Source: JADGRF01 sp035274465 (GTDB lineage: Bacteria; Myxococcota_A; Polyangia; Polyangiales; JAFGIB01). From it: a stretch of 64,000 nt of DNA. Below, in pieces: positions 27,101 through 34,860 of the stretch (position 1 is its first letter; each line of letters begins with the position of its first letter). The notes beneath the pieces were generated by a model. That model was not told the DNA's origin. It made no database searches and saw nothing but the letters and a program-made list of their open reading frames with translations. The translations under genes and the position numbers were made by a program. The stretch is taken from NCBI GenBank assembly GCA_035274465.1, contig DATEOF010000103.1, positions 1-64,000 on the forward strand. The letters run 5' to 3'.

Positions 27101-27689
27101 AGGCGACCAGCCCCGGGATCGCGTCGAAGATCAGACGCAGCTCGGACTCGCGGCGACGGAGAGACTCGCTGAGTTCGCGATTGCGTGTGCGGTCCTGCGT
27201 GACCTTGACGAACCCGACGAGCTCACCGGAATCGTCGAGCAAGCGCGACATTGAAACTGCCGCATAGAACCGCGAACCATCCTTGCGTTCGCGCCATCCC
27301 TCGCCGTCGTAGCGCCCCTGTTCCCGGGCGGTCTTTAGCTCGAGCTCGGGCAGCCCTGACGCACGGTCTTCGGGTGTGAAGAAGATCCCGAAGTAGTGAC
27401 CGCGAACGTCTTCGAGCGCATGCCCCTTGATCTGCTGCGCCGCGTGATTGAACGTGACGATCCTACCGTTCGGATCGAGCATCGAGATTGCGTGATCGCG
27501 AACACCGTCAACGATCAGACGCAACCGTTGCTCCTGCTGCCTCAGCTCTCGTTCGATGCTTTCATGTTCTGGAGTAGGGAGACCTGCGGAGCCCCGGCGC
27601 GCGAGGGCTTCCTCCGCAGCCGCGAGCCGTCTGCGCGTCGCTTGCAGCTCCTCGATGAGGGCGTCTTTGCTCTTGGTTTCTTCGTTCAT
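24168..27689 (-). CDS. Hybrid sensor histidine kinase: PAS-PAS-GAF-PAS-GAF-HK-REC
   Basis: The 1173-residue protein begins with a coiled coil (about 1-60), then PAS domains at about 60-175 and 185-300, a GAF domain at about 315-480 (FGAFFYNVDD, SYLAVPVVSRGGEVHGGLFF), a PAS domain at about 485-610 and a second GAF domain at about 630-770 (WMTVPIKLDRRTIGVI). The kinase core has the H-box VTSHELRTPLSAIL (His 801), the N-box NLLSNAVKFTPKGG and GLGLGLAIV. The receiver has VIISDIGMPEASG (Asp 1098) and the conserved Lys in NHVAKP. No membrane segment is seen, so it senses cytoplasmic signals, perhaps redox or small ligands through PAS and GAF. Confidence 0.95.
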   Translation of the reverse strand: MNEETKSKDALIEELQATRRRLAAAEEALARRGSAGLPTPEHESIERELRQQEQRLRLIVDGVRDHAISMLDPNGRIVTFNHAAQQIKGHALEDVRGHYFGIFFTPEDRASGLPELELKTAREQGRYDGEGWRERKDGSRFYAAVSMSRLLDDSGELVGFVKVTQDRTRNRELSESLRRRESELRLIFDAIPGLVAYMSRDETYRQVNRAYEEWFGRPAAELIGKHISDVLGMQAYETVRPWVAAALSGQRVSFESEVAYASGGARCVQAQYIPDRDANGNVQGYVSLVLDVTEAKRAERRLAEESRINETLYRVGTAIAQDLDLETVFARLTDEATALCRAQFGAFFYNVDDPERGRYMLYTLAGVPREKFAGFPMPRNTEVFAPTFAGDGVVRTDDITKDPRYGKSSPYHGMPAGHLPVRSYLAVPVVSRGGEVHGGLFFGHAQTAVFTDRDERLIVAVAAQAAVAIDNARLHAATITAEQQYRALAESSPQLVWTTTPDGRVEYCNPEFLRYVGLSLEQMRREPLWHVLLHAEDVSRATDAWTKALSTGEPYEVEYRLRRASDGSYRWFLARGACVRDGEGRIVRWVGSCTDIDDHKRSEETHRFLAEAGGLLAASLDYRKTLPALARLAVPHMADWCSIQLLDSKDSLERVAIAHADPHRLDLIREIEQQYPADENDAARRIVRTGTSEFVHEITDDMLVASSRGPHHLELIRLLGLRSWMTVPIKLDRRTIGVISLASSESGRLFEQRDVDIAEELGRRVGTTIDNARLFEMTQQERRRAEEANRAKDELLGVTSHELRTPLSAILGWARMLRSGHLSEDKRERALETIERNAKIQVQLVEDLLDFNRVITGKLRLALAPLEPAEVVEAAVDVIRPAADAKNIRLQVLLDPDAGTLNGDAERLQQVVWNLLSNAVKFTPKGGRVYVRMQREDSHVELVVADTGAGIAPAFLPHVFQPFRQQDATTTRAYGGLGLGLAIVKHLVELHGGSIEARSDGEAKGATFLVRLPVSPLRSPSVPSTAKLVAQRGDAHAVLKCPPELEGLHVLVCEDEPDARELLETILTGCKAKVTLAGSVTEALDRFSAAIPDVIISDIGMPEASGYELIRRVRAMPAEKGGRVPAVALTAYASMTDRTRALMEGFQNHVAKPTEPQELIAAVAALAGRFART

Positions 27690-27795
27690 CGGATATCGCC
27701 ACGATGAGCAGTGCTTGCTTCGCGGCTAGCTCGGCCTGCTGTGGGGATAGCTTCGCTGGCGAGCGGATGAACGCGCCGGGGGTCGAGAATGTCTG

Positions 27796-27996
27796 TCACT
27801 TGTAGGTGGCATACGCATGCTGCGCGCCTGGTGCTTCTTCACGTCCGCGGCCATCGGCCCCAACTCGCGTGACCGCTTCCTTCAGCTGGTCCGGCGTGAC
27901 ACGGAGTTGCCGCGTCCAGTATTCGACCTCGTAGTCTTCGTGTATGTCGATGCGGCTTGCGTCCGCGGGCACTCGCCCGCTTTTGTCATCGGTCAT
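27796..27996 (-). CDS. DUF3606 domain small protein
   Basis: The 66-residue protein fits DUF3606: MTDDKSGRVPADASRIDIHE, then DYEVEYWTRQLRVTPDQLKE and AVTRVGADG. Members are small and acidic-to-neutral, and probably fold as a helical unit in which YEVxYW and LGVTxxxLxxAVxxVG are conserved; their role is unknown, although they often sit beside stress or two-component genes. It lies between the large kinase gene and a lone receiver, all on the same strand. The 275 bases between this gene and the receiver hold only a minus-strand frame without a recognisable product. Confidence 0.82.
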   Translation of the reverse strand: MTDDKSGRVPADASRIDIHEDYEVEYWTRQLRVTPDQLKEAVTRVGADGRGREEAPGAQHAYATYK

Positions 27997-28271
27997 AGCT
28001 ATTCACATGTGCACGGGAATCCGTTCGTGAAGGGGCGCCACGAGCACGCCTGCAATTTTCTGACCACTACCCGGCCCAGACCTGACTCCGATGAGAAGAG
28101 TTTACCGGTGGTCAGGATTTGAAATCACAGGACTTTTCGAGCGCTCCCCAGGCTCCAAAGCCGCGCCGGCGGTCGGCGCAGAGCCGGAGGCCGGCGCCTT
28201 CGTTGCGCCGCAGCTGGGCGCCTGTCAGGCGGTGGCCTGCCTCAGGGAGAGGCCGTGCCTTCCAGTCGCGC

Positions 28272-28637
28272 TCATTCTGCAGGCGATCCGCAGAACTCGC
28301 GAACGAGTGCGAGTAGAACGCCCGGGGCCGCAGGTTTACGGACGAAATGCTGAGCTTGTGGTGCATCGGATGGTTCACCTCCCGCGGAGAGAACAACCAC
28401 AGGCAAGGCCGCGAGGCGGTGCGTATCGTGCAAAACTTTCAGCAGCTCCGGCCCACTCATCACGGGCATCATCAGATCGAGCAACACCAAGCAGGGATTT
28501 CCGCGCATCTCGCCCAAGACCTCGAGGGCCTGCTCGCCATGCTCGGCTTCGATGACCTCGTAGCCTTCCTTGCGTAGGACCACTCCAACAAGCTTGCGAA
28601 TGTCGGGATCATCCTCCACGAGAAGAATTGTTTTCAT
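28272..28637 (-). CDS. Single-domain response regulator (CheY-like receiver)
   Basis: The 121-residue protein is one receiver domain and nothing else. It shows the acidic pair in LVEDDPD (residues 9-10), the phosphorylated Asp 54 in VLLDLMMPVMSG, the switch Ser in VVVLSAGG and the Lys in HFVRKPAAPG. It has no output domain, so it probably carries phosphate between the neighbouring hybrid kinases and another protein. A 111-base part of this gene (28383-28493) is repeated at 47383-47493 with about 96% identity over its core, so the gene has contributed a fragment to a broken locus 19 kb away. Confidence 0.93.
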   Translation of the reverse strand: MKTILLVEDDPDIRKLVGVVLRKEGYEVIEAEHGEQALEVLGEMRGNPCLVLLDLMMPVMSGPELLKVLHDTHRLAALPVVVLSAGGEPSDAPQAQHFVRKPAAPGVLLALVREFCGSPAE

Positions 28638-28670
28638 GCAACTCTCCCAATCCGAACGCGTTCACAAAGT

Positions 28671-29072
28671 GTGCGCCAATCGCCAAAGGTCAACGGAAGC
28701 GCGTCAGCGATGTACATCGAAGCACAGGTGCACGGCGAGGTGGTCCTGAGCGAGGACGTGGAAGCGCTAGTGGTCGATCCGTCTTTCCGAGGAACGGACA
28801 CCGGCCGAGTTCTCGATCAACTCTGCAAGATCCACGGGATCGAGTGTCACTTCCACACAGGCTCGGCGCTCGCGGTGTCCCAAGTCCGACCCGACTTTCG
28901 CGGTCCCACGATGCCATCGCTTGCCTCCCGCGTCGCAGCAATTGCTGGTCGGGTGACAGCTGCCGCTGATGGCGGCCGCATAGATGCAGCGACGATCGGC
29001 GTCGCGGTCAATGGCCTAGCTCGTGAGCCCGCGACCTGGTCGGACCGAGGCACCCGCGGGGAGGTACCGCAG
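28671..29072 (+). pseudogene. C-terminal fragment of a DUF3626-family protein
   Basis: The first 134 codons of a longer open frame read MYIEAQVHGEVVLSEDVEAL, then VDPSFRGTDTG, FRGPTMPSLASRVAAI and IDAATIGVAVNGLAREPATW. These are the conserved C-terminal blocks of DUF3626 proteins, which carry YVEAQVHGPV...DVEALVxDPSFRGT. The N-terminal half is missing, and the usual LKQLWH ending is lost where the sequence changes to WD40-like code at about 29080. The fragment therefore looks like a gene truncated at both ends that remains in frame with the downstream methyltransferase. Confidence 0.6.
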
Positions 29073-29080
29073 GAGCCAGG

Positions 29081-29196
29081 ACGATCAAGCTGTGGAACGC
29101 GCAGACCGGCCAGTGCGAGACTACGCTCACGGGGCATTCGGGTGGATGTCCGCGCTGGCGGTGCTCGGCGACGGTCGGATCGCCTCGGCCGCGTAG
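29081..29196 (+). pseudogene. WD40-repeat fragment with frameshift
   Basis: The frame beginning at 29081 reads TIKLWNAQTGQCETTLTGHS, a textbook WD40 blade end and start. After GHS the code continues in another frame as WMSALAVLGDGRIASAA followed by a stop at 29194-29196. No further blades are found, so this is a remnant of a WD40 or WD40-NACHT protein. Confidence 0.55.
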
Positions 29197-29258
29197 CATG
29201 CCAGCGTTCGGTATGCGGCCCTTGCTGGCGTGTAAGGCCCGGGTTACATCTGCATCCC

Positions 29259-29894
29259 GTGCTCTCGACGATCAGTAGAGTACGCGCGGCGCTCCTCGAG
29301 GGCGAGGCGTGCGATGATGCCAGCTTCGATGCGTTCATTCCGGTGCACGATCGTGCGGTCTCGGAAGAGTACTGGACGCCGCTGCAGGTGGCCGTGCGCG
29401 TGGCGAAGTGGCTCGACGAGCGGGGCGTGCGGTCGGTGGTCGACGTGGGTTCGGGCGTCGGCAAGTTCTGCGTTGCCGCGGCGCTGTGCGGGCGTTTTGA
29501 ATGCATCGGCATCGAACATCGGCCGCGGCTCGTGGCGGCGGCGCGGCACTTGGCGGAAGTGTTCGGCGTCGAGGACCGCGTGCACTTCGTGAGGTCCGCC
29601 GCAGGATCGTGGCCGGCGGCCGACGCATACTATCTGTATAACCCGTTCGGCGAGAACTTGTGCTCGCGTGAGAATCAGCTGGACGCCAGCGTCGAGCTCA
29701 CGGCCGAGCGATACCGCCGCGAGGTGGAGGCTACCGAGCGCCTGTTCGCGCTTGCGCCGGTTGGAACCCTGGTCGTCACGTACAACGGCTTTGGCGGGCG
29801 TATGCCTGAAAGTTATCGAGAAGTCGCAGTAGACCGTGCCCAGCCCTATGAGCTCTGCCTGTGGCGTCAATCGTTCGATTCGCACGTGGATTGA
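29259..29894 (+). CDS. Class I SAM-dependent methyltransferase
   Basis: A 211-residue product begins at the GTG at 29259. Motif I is VVDVGSGVGKFCVAA, followed by the acidic loop IGIEHRP that binds the ribose of S-adenosylmethionine, then motif IV-like AYYLYNPFGEN and a final VVTYNGFGGRMP. The NPFGEN motif resembles the NPPY-type loop of methyltransferases acting on amino or amide nitrogens. The reading frame is open upstream to 28671 and includes the DUF3626 fragment, so a 407-residue fusion could be made, but the upstream codons from 29073 to 29258 are not protein-like. The target is unknown. Confidence 0.8.
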   Translation: MLSTISRVRAALLEGEACDDASFDAFIPVHDRAVSEEYWTPLQVAVRVAKWLDERGVRSVVDVGSGVGKFCVAAALCGRFECIGIEHRPRLVAAARHLAEVFGVEDRVHFVRSAAGSWPAADAYYLYNPFGENLCSRENQLDASVELTAERYRREVEATERLFALAPVGTLVVTYNGFGGRMPESYREVAVDRAQPYELCLWRQSFDSHVD

Positions 29895-30036
29895 AACCGG
29901 TCGAGACACGGCCGAGGTCCAACGCGCCGGCCGCGCGTGGATGATCGTCGAGCCCCGCTGGATCGAAGCTCATGAATCGCGCATGCTGGCGCTCCGGATG
30001 TACTGTGACCGGCTGGACGAAGCGTGCTCGTGTGCG

Positions 30037-31443
30037 ATGCGGATACGAACAATCCACGTTGTACGTGCCGGCCTGCGCCCTGTCTCCGTCGGCTGGGCAC
30101 TCGCGCTCGCGGCATGCACAACGGGTGAGCTGTGCCAGATTCCGGACGAACCATGCGCCGAGCGGCCGGGGACGTACCACGTCTGCGAGCGCGGCGCGAG
30201 CGACGGCTCCTTCTCTGGACGCAGCAACTTCTACATCGAGCAAGCGTGCGGTGGAATCGACCCGGTGTGCCGCCCGATGGGCGAGCATGGACATGTATGT
30301 GAGGACAGAGGGTCCCCCGAGCCATGCACATCGACGCGGGTCATCCTCAGGCCGGAGCTCGCCACGCGCAGCGACCTGCTCGACGTCACCGATGTCGACG
30401 GTGACGGGCGACCCGACCTGTTGCTCGGCTGCAACGGTGGCGGGGTCGAATACTGTGGACTGTGGCTCTCGCGCCAAATGTCCGACGGCAGCTTCGAGTC
30501 GCCGCGCGCGCTCGGGCAGCGTGGCGCAGATTTCAGGAACCATCGCATCGGCGACGTCGATGGAGACGGACTGCCGGACCTGCTGCTCGAGTGGGGACCG
30601 CCGGCTCGAAGCATGCCGGGCACGCTCGATGTGCTGCACGGAAGTGGGGGGGATCTCGCGCTCGCAACCTCATACCCGCTCGACGCCTACGAAGCGCTCG
30701 CCGCCGTTCACGACCTCGACGACGACGGCCATGCCGAAGTGATCTTGGTTACGGGTACGGGCGTAGTGGTGCTGTCGTTCACGGGAACGGAACTGACTGA
30801 ACGAGAACGTTTTGAAGTCGCAATCGATCCGGTCCGGAGTGCCCATCTCCAGCCCCAAGGTGTCTCCGTTCTCGACATCAAGGGCGACCGCAGGCCTTTT
30901 CTGTTCGTGGACCTCGGCGACGAATATCAAACGTATCGTCCGGAGCGCCAGAGTCACGTGTTCGCGCCCGATGCGGTTCGCTTGTTCAAGCAGCAATTCG
31001 CCGTCGCAGATTTCGATCACGATGGCGCGAGCGACCTGGTGACGATCGAGAGTTCCGAGGGCATGCGCCCGCGGCTCCGAGTCGAGACGTCGAACCGAGA
31101 CGGAACGACCCTCACTCCTCGACCAGGCGCAGTGATGCCTTACGACGGCACGACGCTGCTCGCGGGCGACGTCGATGGGGATGGCAACCAAGACGCCGTC
31201 GTACTCCACGGCTACGGGCGCATCAGCGTCGCGCTCGGAGACGGAACCGGGAACCTCAAGGCTGCGCGCACGTTCCTAGCCGAGCTCGCGGGTGAGACCG
31301 ATCGCTCCGCCGAGAGTTTTTTGCTCGATGTCGACGGCGACGGCGCCGGCGACTTGATCACAGGCACCGAGCTGCCCGCCACGCGGGAACAGCCGATTCC
31401 CGGCCCCGTGACCCTGCGGCTGACACCACACGCGTGCTTGTAG
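30037..31443 (+). CDS. FG-GAP/VCBS repeat lipoprotein
   Basis: From the ATG at 30037 the protein is 468 residues. The leader RAGLRPVSVGWALALAAC ends in a lipobox. A Cys-rich region (about 30-110) precedes six calcium-loop repeats of the type DxDxDGxxD: DVDGDGRPDLLL, DVDGDGLPDLLL, DLDDDGHAEVIL, DFDHDGASDLVT, DVDGDGNQDAVV and DVDGDGAGDLIT. These form the blades of an integrin-alpha-like beta propeller, usually on the cell surface and used in adhesion or binding. The frame is open upstream over the methyltransferase end, but only the chosen start gives a leader peptide. Confidence 0.87.
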   Translation: MRIRTIHVVRAGLRPVSVGWALALAACTTGELCQIPDEPCAERPGTYHVCERGASDGSFSGRSNFYIEQACGGIDPVCRPMGEHGHVCEDRGSPEPCTSTRVILRPELATRSDLLDVTDVDGDGRPDLLLGCNGGGVEYCGLWLSRQMSDGSFESPRALGQRGADFRNHRIGDVDGDGLPDLLLEWGPPARSMPGTLDVLHGSGGDLALATSYPLDAYEALAAVHDLDDDGHAEVILVTGTGVVVLSFTGTELTERERFEVAIDPVRSAHLQPQGVSVLDIKGDRRPFLFVDLGDEYQTYRPERQSHVFAPDAVRLFKQQFAVADFDHDGASDLVTIESSEGMRPRLRVETSNRDGTTLTPRPGAVMPYDGTTLLAGDVDGDGNQDAVVLHGYGRISVALGDGTGNLKAARTFLAELAGETDRSAESFLLDVDGDGAGDLITGTELPATREQPIPGPVTLRLTPHACL

Positions 31444-31802
31444 CTCGCGAATGCGTTGTCGTTTCTCGCGATTCTTGGGCTGGTACTAGCGAGCGCGGCG
31501 ATGCGATCCTTACGTCGGACGTCGACGACATTGATGCCCTCTGCGAACATTTTCGATCAGTCGCCGTCGTGTTGTAATGCTCCCGCGCCGGCGGCGCGAC
31601 GCGTCAGGGTGGAACGAGCGCGGGGAGCACGGCGCCGCCGGGCAGCGCCGGGGCCTGAGACGCTGTAGCTGCCGTCCGCAGCGCTCGTGTCCGAGTCGAT
31701 GACTGTCGGACCTTGCTTGAACTCGAGCAGAGCACCCCGCGCAGTGTGCCAACGATCGATCACGCGGCTGCGCACGGGAATGCTGCGTTAGCTCAGAGCT
31801 GC
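31444..31802 (+). other. Intergenic stretch without a supported gene
   Basis: This stretch lies between the FG-GAP gene and the first 18-bp box. A minus-strand frame around 31640-31775 contains TVIDSDTSAADGSYSVSG, which resembles a carboxypeptidase-like regulatory repeat, but nothing extends it. I call no gene here. Confidence 0.4.
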
Positions 31803-31820
31803 ATGTCAATTTCGTTCAAG
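31803..31820 (+). promoter_or_regulatory. 18-bp repeated box, copy 1 (ATGTCAATTTCGTTCAAG)
   Basis: This sequence is identical to copy 3 at 41897 and differs by one base from copy 2 at 36317. It contains the direct half-site TCAA twice, ten bases apart, the spacing expected for the two helix-turn-helix units of an AraC protein. It lies about 140 bases before the AraC gene, upstream of a VOC gene remnant. ACGGGGCCG follows the box here and, slightly closer, at copy 3. Confidence 0.75.
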
Positions 31821-31884
31821 TGAACGGGGCCGCCCCCACTCTATGCTGCGCACAGCGCAGCACGTGTCGATCAGTTTCAGATGA

Positions 31885-31956
31885 AGGCTGGGAAACGCAC
31901 TTGTGAGTATCGCAAAAGATCCAGACGGTAACATGCTGGGGCTCGTACAGCGTTGA
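31885..31956 (+). pseudogene. 3' remnant of a VOC (glyoxalase-fold) gene
   Basis: The last codons before the AraC gene read LGNALVSIAKDPDGNMLGLV then QR and a stop. The intact VOC lipoprotein at 36395-37456 ends ANARVGVAKDPDGYMLQFVQ then R and a stop; the final 45 bases agree at 36 positions. The remnant is preceded by an in-frame stop at 31882, and only about 60 bases separate it from box copy 1, so nearly the whole gene has been lost. Confidence 0.7.
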
Positions 31957-31960
31957 GCGG

Positions 31961-33043
31961 ATGTACATGGTAGAGCTTCGCAGTGACATTGCGGATTACA
32001 CCGCTTCAACCGGTCTATGTTGGCTGCTGCTCAGATATCTGCAGCGCCAAGGCGTCGCGCTGTGTAATCTCCGCCTGGCACCGAAGCTCGAGCTCGAGCA
32101 ACTGATCGCGCCGGCTTCGCGCGTGAGCCTCTTGGACCTTGAACGGTTGTGGACGTGGGCTGCGACTCTTGTGCCCGGTGGACAGCCGCTCGGCATCAGG
32201 GTTGCCGAGACGATGGTTCCGAGCGCGCCCGAATCCTGGCCGATGCCGTTCGCGTTGCTCGAAAGTATCGGCCGTTTTAGTCAGACACTGCAAGAGGGAT
32301 TGCAGAGGCAGCTGCCGTTCATGCGGTTGCTGTGCGATGGGTTGTCTGTGAAGGTCGAGGACTGGACGCGCGACCGACTGCTAATCTCTTGGGAGCACGC
32401 CCTTCCGCGGTTCGTGCCACATGATCTGAACGATTTTCACCTTGCCGCTACGCTCGTGTTGTTACGGCGGATCATTGGGGAGAAAGCCGTCGTGCCGGTG
32501 GAGACCTGGATCACACGCAACGAGCCCAAGAACGCGCTGGCGTACCGCGTATTCTTCGGACCCACGCTGCGGTTCCGTGCTTCACAGCCAGCCCTCGTAG
32601 TGAGCATTGCTGCCACGCAAGATTTACTGCCCAGTCACGATCCGGTGATGCTGCAGGCCATGGAACATCACGGCCATGCATTGCTGTGTCGCTTGCCTCG
32701 CCTGCCGGACTTCCTGCTGGATGTTCGCGAGCACATAGAAGCGGAGCTTCCAAACGGCAAGCCGACTGCAGATCGCATTGCCGAACGATTCCGCCTATCG
32801 TCGCGGTCACTTCACCGTCGGCTACACTTGCAAGAGACCACTTTCCAACGGCAACTCGATCACGTGCGCTACAAACTGGCAATGAAGTATTTGGCCGCAG
32901 AGTGCTATGATCTACGCGAAATCGCCTGGCTCCTAGGCTTCACGGACCACCGGAAGTTTCAACGCGCTTTCAGCAGGTGGGCCGGCCAGAGTCCTGGCGC
33001 GTATCGATGGAGCGTCCGCGCCGCCACGTCCGCATCGATATAG
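31961..33043 (+). CDS. AraC family transcriptional regulator (arabinose-binding-like N-terminus)
   Basis: The 360-residue protein has an N-terminal ligand-binding region of the Arabinose_bd type used by OruR/VirS-like regulators (about 20-210), and a C-terminal AraC DNA-binding domain at about 260-350. The latter has the two helix-turn-helix units TADRIAERFRLSSRSLHRRL and DLREIAWLLGFTDHRKFQRA, ending in FSRWAGQSPGAYR. It starts four bases after the stop of the VOC remnant, as expected for an old operon partner. It is a good candidate to bind the three repeated 18-bp boxes near the VOC genes. Confidence 0.93.
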   Translation: MYMVELRSDIADYTASTGLCWLLLRYLQRQGVALCNLRLAPKLELEQLIAPASRVSLLDLERLWTWAATLVPGGQPLGIRVAETMVPSAPESWPMPFALLESIGRFSQTLQEGLQRQLPFMRLLCDGLSVKVEDWTRDRLLISWEHALPRFVPHDLNDFHLAATLVLLRRIIGEKAVVPVETWITRNEPKNALAYRVFFGPTLRFRASQPALVVSIAATQDLLPSHDPVMLQAMEHHGHALLCRLPRLPDFLLDVREHIEAELPNGKPTADRIAERFRLSSRSLHRRLHLQETTFQRQLDHVRYKLAMKYLAAECYDLREIAWLLGFTDHRKFQRAFSRWAGQSPGAYRWSVRAATSASI

Positions 33044-33175
33044 ACACCGCCGTGGCGCCACCGAAGGGGACTCCCAATACGACGGCCCAAACGCTCAAGA
33101 CACAACGCTCTTGGTACGCTGCGCTGGCTTCAGCCGCGCAACGCCGGGGTTGCACACGGTGGGTTGATATCCGAA

Positions 33176-34799
33176 TCACTTCGTCGTGTACGCGATGATG
33201 CCGGCATTCGCTGCTACGAAGATGCGACCCTTCGCGGCGATTGGGGTCTGAAACTTCGGGAGTGTGCCCGTGCCGTCTGACGCGCCGCCGCCGTCGTAGA
33301 TCGTCTGGCCCGTCTCGCCGTTCAAGCCCATCAGCTTGCCGGCTCCGACGTACCACACGACGCTATCGGACTTCCCGTCCGTCGTCGTGACGATGGGTGA
33401 ACTTTGGGCATTGTTGCCACCGCACCACTCGAGCTTCATCGTCGGAGGCGACCCTGCCGAGATCTTCAGGCCCCCGATGTAGCCAGTGCCCGAGCCACAC
33501 ATCATGAGCGGCTGCATCGAACGGAACGCAACGAACGTCCCGACCACGGTCGGGTACGTGGTCGCAGCCTGAATCATGCCTCCGGCGAGGCTGCCAGGCG
33601 CCACCATCAGTAACTGGAGCTCGCCACCCATACCGCCGAGGTTATTCCGATCTAACAAGTATGCGGCGCCACCCTTGCCGAGCGCCACCGTAAGGTCCGA
33701 AGGTGTCGCGCCGGGCACACTAACGAGCACCGGGCACGAACCACCGAGGTCGAGGTCGCTCTGATCGAGCTGATGCCAGTTTTGCGGCGTGAAGAAGTCC
33801 GCGGTGTCACCCTCCGCAATATTCTTGAGATCCTTGCTCAGCTTCAATATTGCATTGCCGTGGCCCCAGGTCGCAGGTGTGGTGAAGTTGAACGCCACGA
33901 GCGGCCCCGACATCGTGTTGCCCGTTGCGGCGAACACTGACTTTCCGTCCGATGCGAGGCCACCGGGTGTCCAGATGCCTCCTGCGTTAGCCTTGGTCAC
34001 GAATCCGATCGGCGCAGCCGGATTGTTCAGCGGGATCCCGATCACCCAACCGTGGTAATCGTTGCAGTCTCCGTTGTGCCCGCCGTACGGCACGTAGAGC
34101 ATGTCGCCGAGGATGAGCAGGGCTCCGCGCTGGTTCTGAGCGGGGACATTGAAGGTCACTCCCCCGGCGTTCACCTTGCCGACATCCGCGGGCCATCCAG
34201 GCTTGATTTTGCCGTCGTCGAGCCCCAGCGCAAAGACCTGATGCTTCGGCCCGGACACCAGCGCCGCGACGTACAATGTCTTCGTGGCTGCCAAACCGTT
34301 GCACCGTTGCTGGCATCGAGGGCGGTGACTTCGTTGTTCGAGCTTGCCGCGATGACCAAATCTTTTCCCGCCGCACCGTCGACGAAGTGTCCATCGCGGG
34401 CCGCGTCGCCGTGGTACTGCAAGACCGAAGCACTGGCGATCCGCCCGAGCGGCGTTGAACCTCCCGCGCCGCCCGCCCCCGCCGCCGGCGTTGGCGTATC
34501 ATCAACTCCGGTTCCGGCAGTCGTACCGCGATCGGCCGTGCCCGTGCCGCCCATTGGGCCGCCGGAACGCCCGCCGGCCGCGACTCGCCCGTTCCGCTCG
34601 TCGCTATCGATGGCTCGCCTGCGCTCGGGGCGTGCGCCCCAGCAACCGGGGAGGTCGCGGTCGCGATGCTACCGCCGTTCCCGCCCAGGATACTCGGCGT
34701 GTTCGACCTACTGCCTCCGCTGCAAGCCGCGAAGAGCAAGCACGACAGCGCGACATATAGATTACGGACTCGGGGATACGCGGTTGCGACTCTTTGCAT
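33176..34799 (-). pseudogene. PQQ-like beta-propeller lipoprotein gene with two apparent frameshifts
   Basis: Coding potential runs through all three minus-strand frames in turn. From the ATG at 34799 a lipoprotein leader (RNLYVALSCLLFAAC) and Gly/Ser/Ala spacer are read until about 34560-34600. The second frame gives a Gly-rich spacer and then VLQYHGDAARDGHFVDG and NNEVTALDASNGATVW to about 34305. The third gives AATKTLYVAALVSG through a long propeller body to 33176. Motifs such as VTALDASNGATVW are PQQ-propeller blades. Both shifts are of the same sense, each equal to one missing base. The 3' open frame alone is 33176-34294 (372 residues). It may be a decayed gene or show assembly errors. 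Confidence 0.7.
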
Positions 34800-34860
34800 G
34801 GTAGCTCCTCGTTCGGATCCACACGCATCGCGCGTTGAAAGACATTCGTCCTCACAAGCA

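Noticed and set aside
27997..28271. Minus-strand frame with PLPEAGHRLTGAQLRRNEGA between the DUF3606 gene and the receiver
   Set aside because: It looks partly protein-like but matches no family I know and has no start signal; I left it uncalled.
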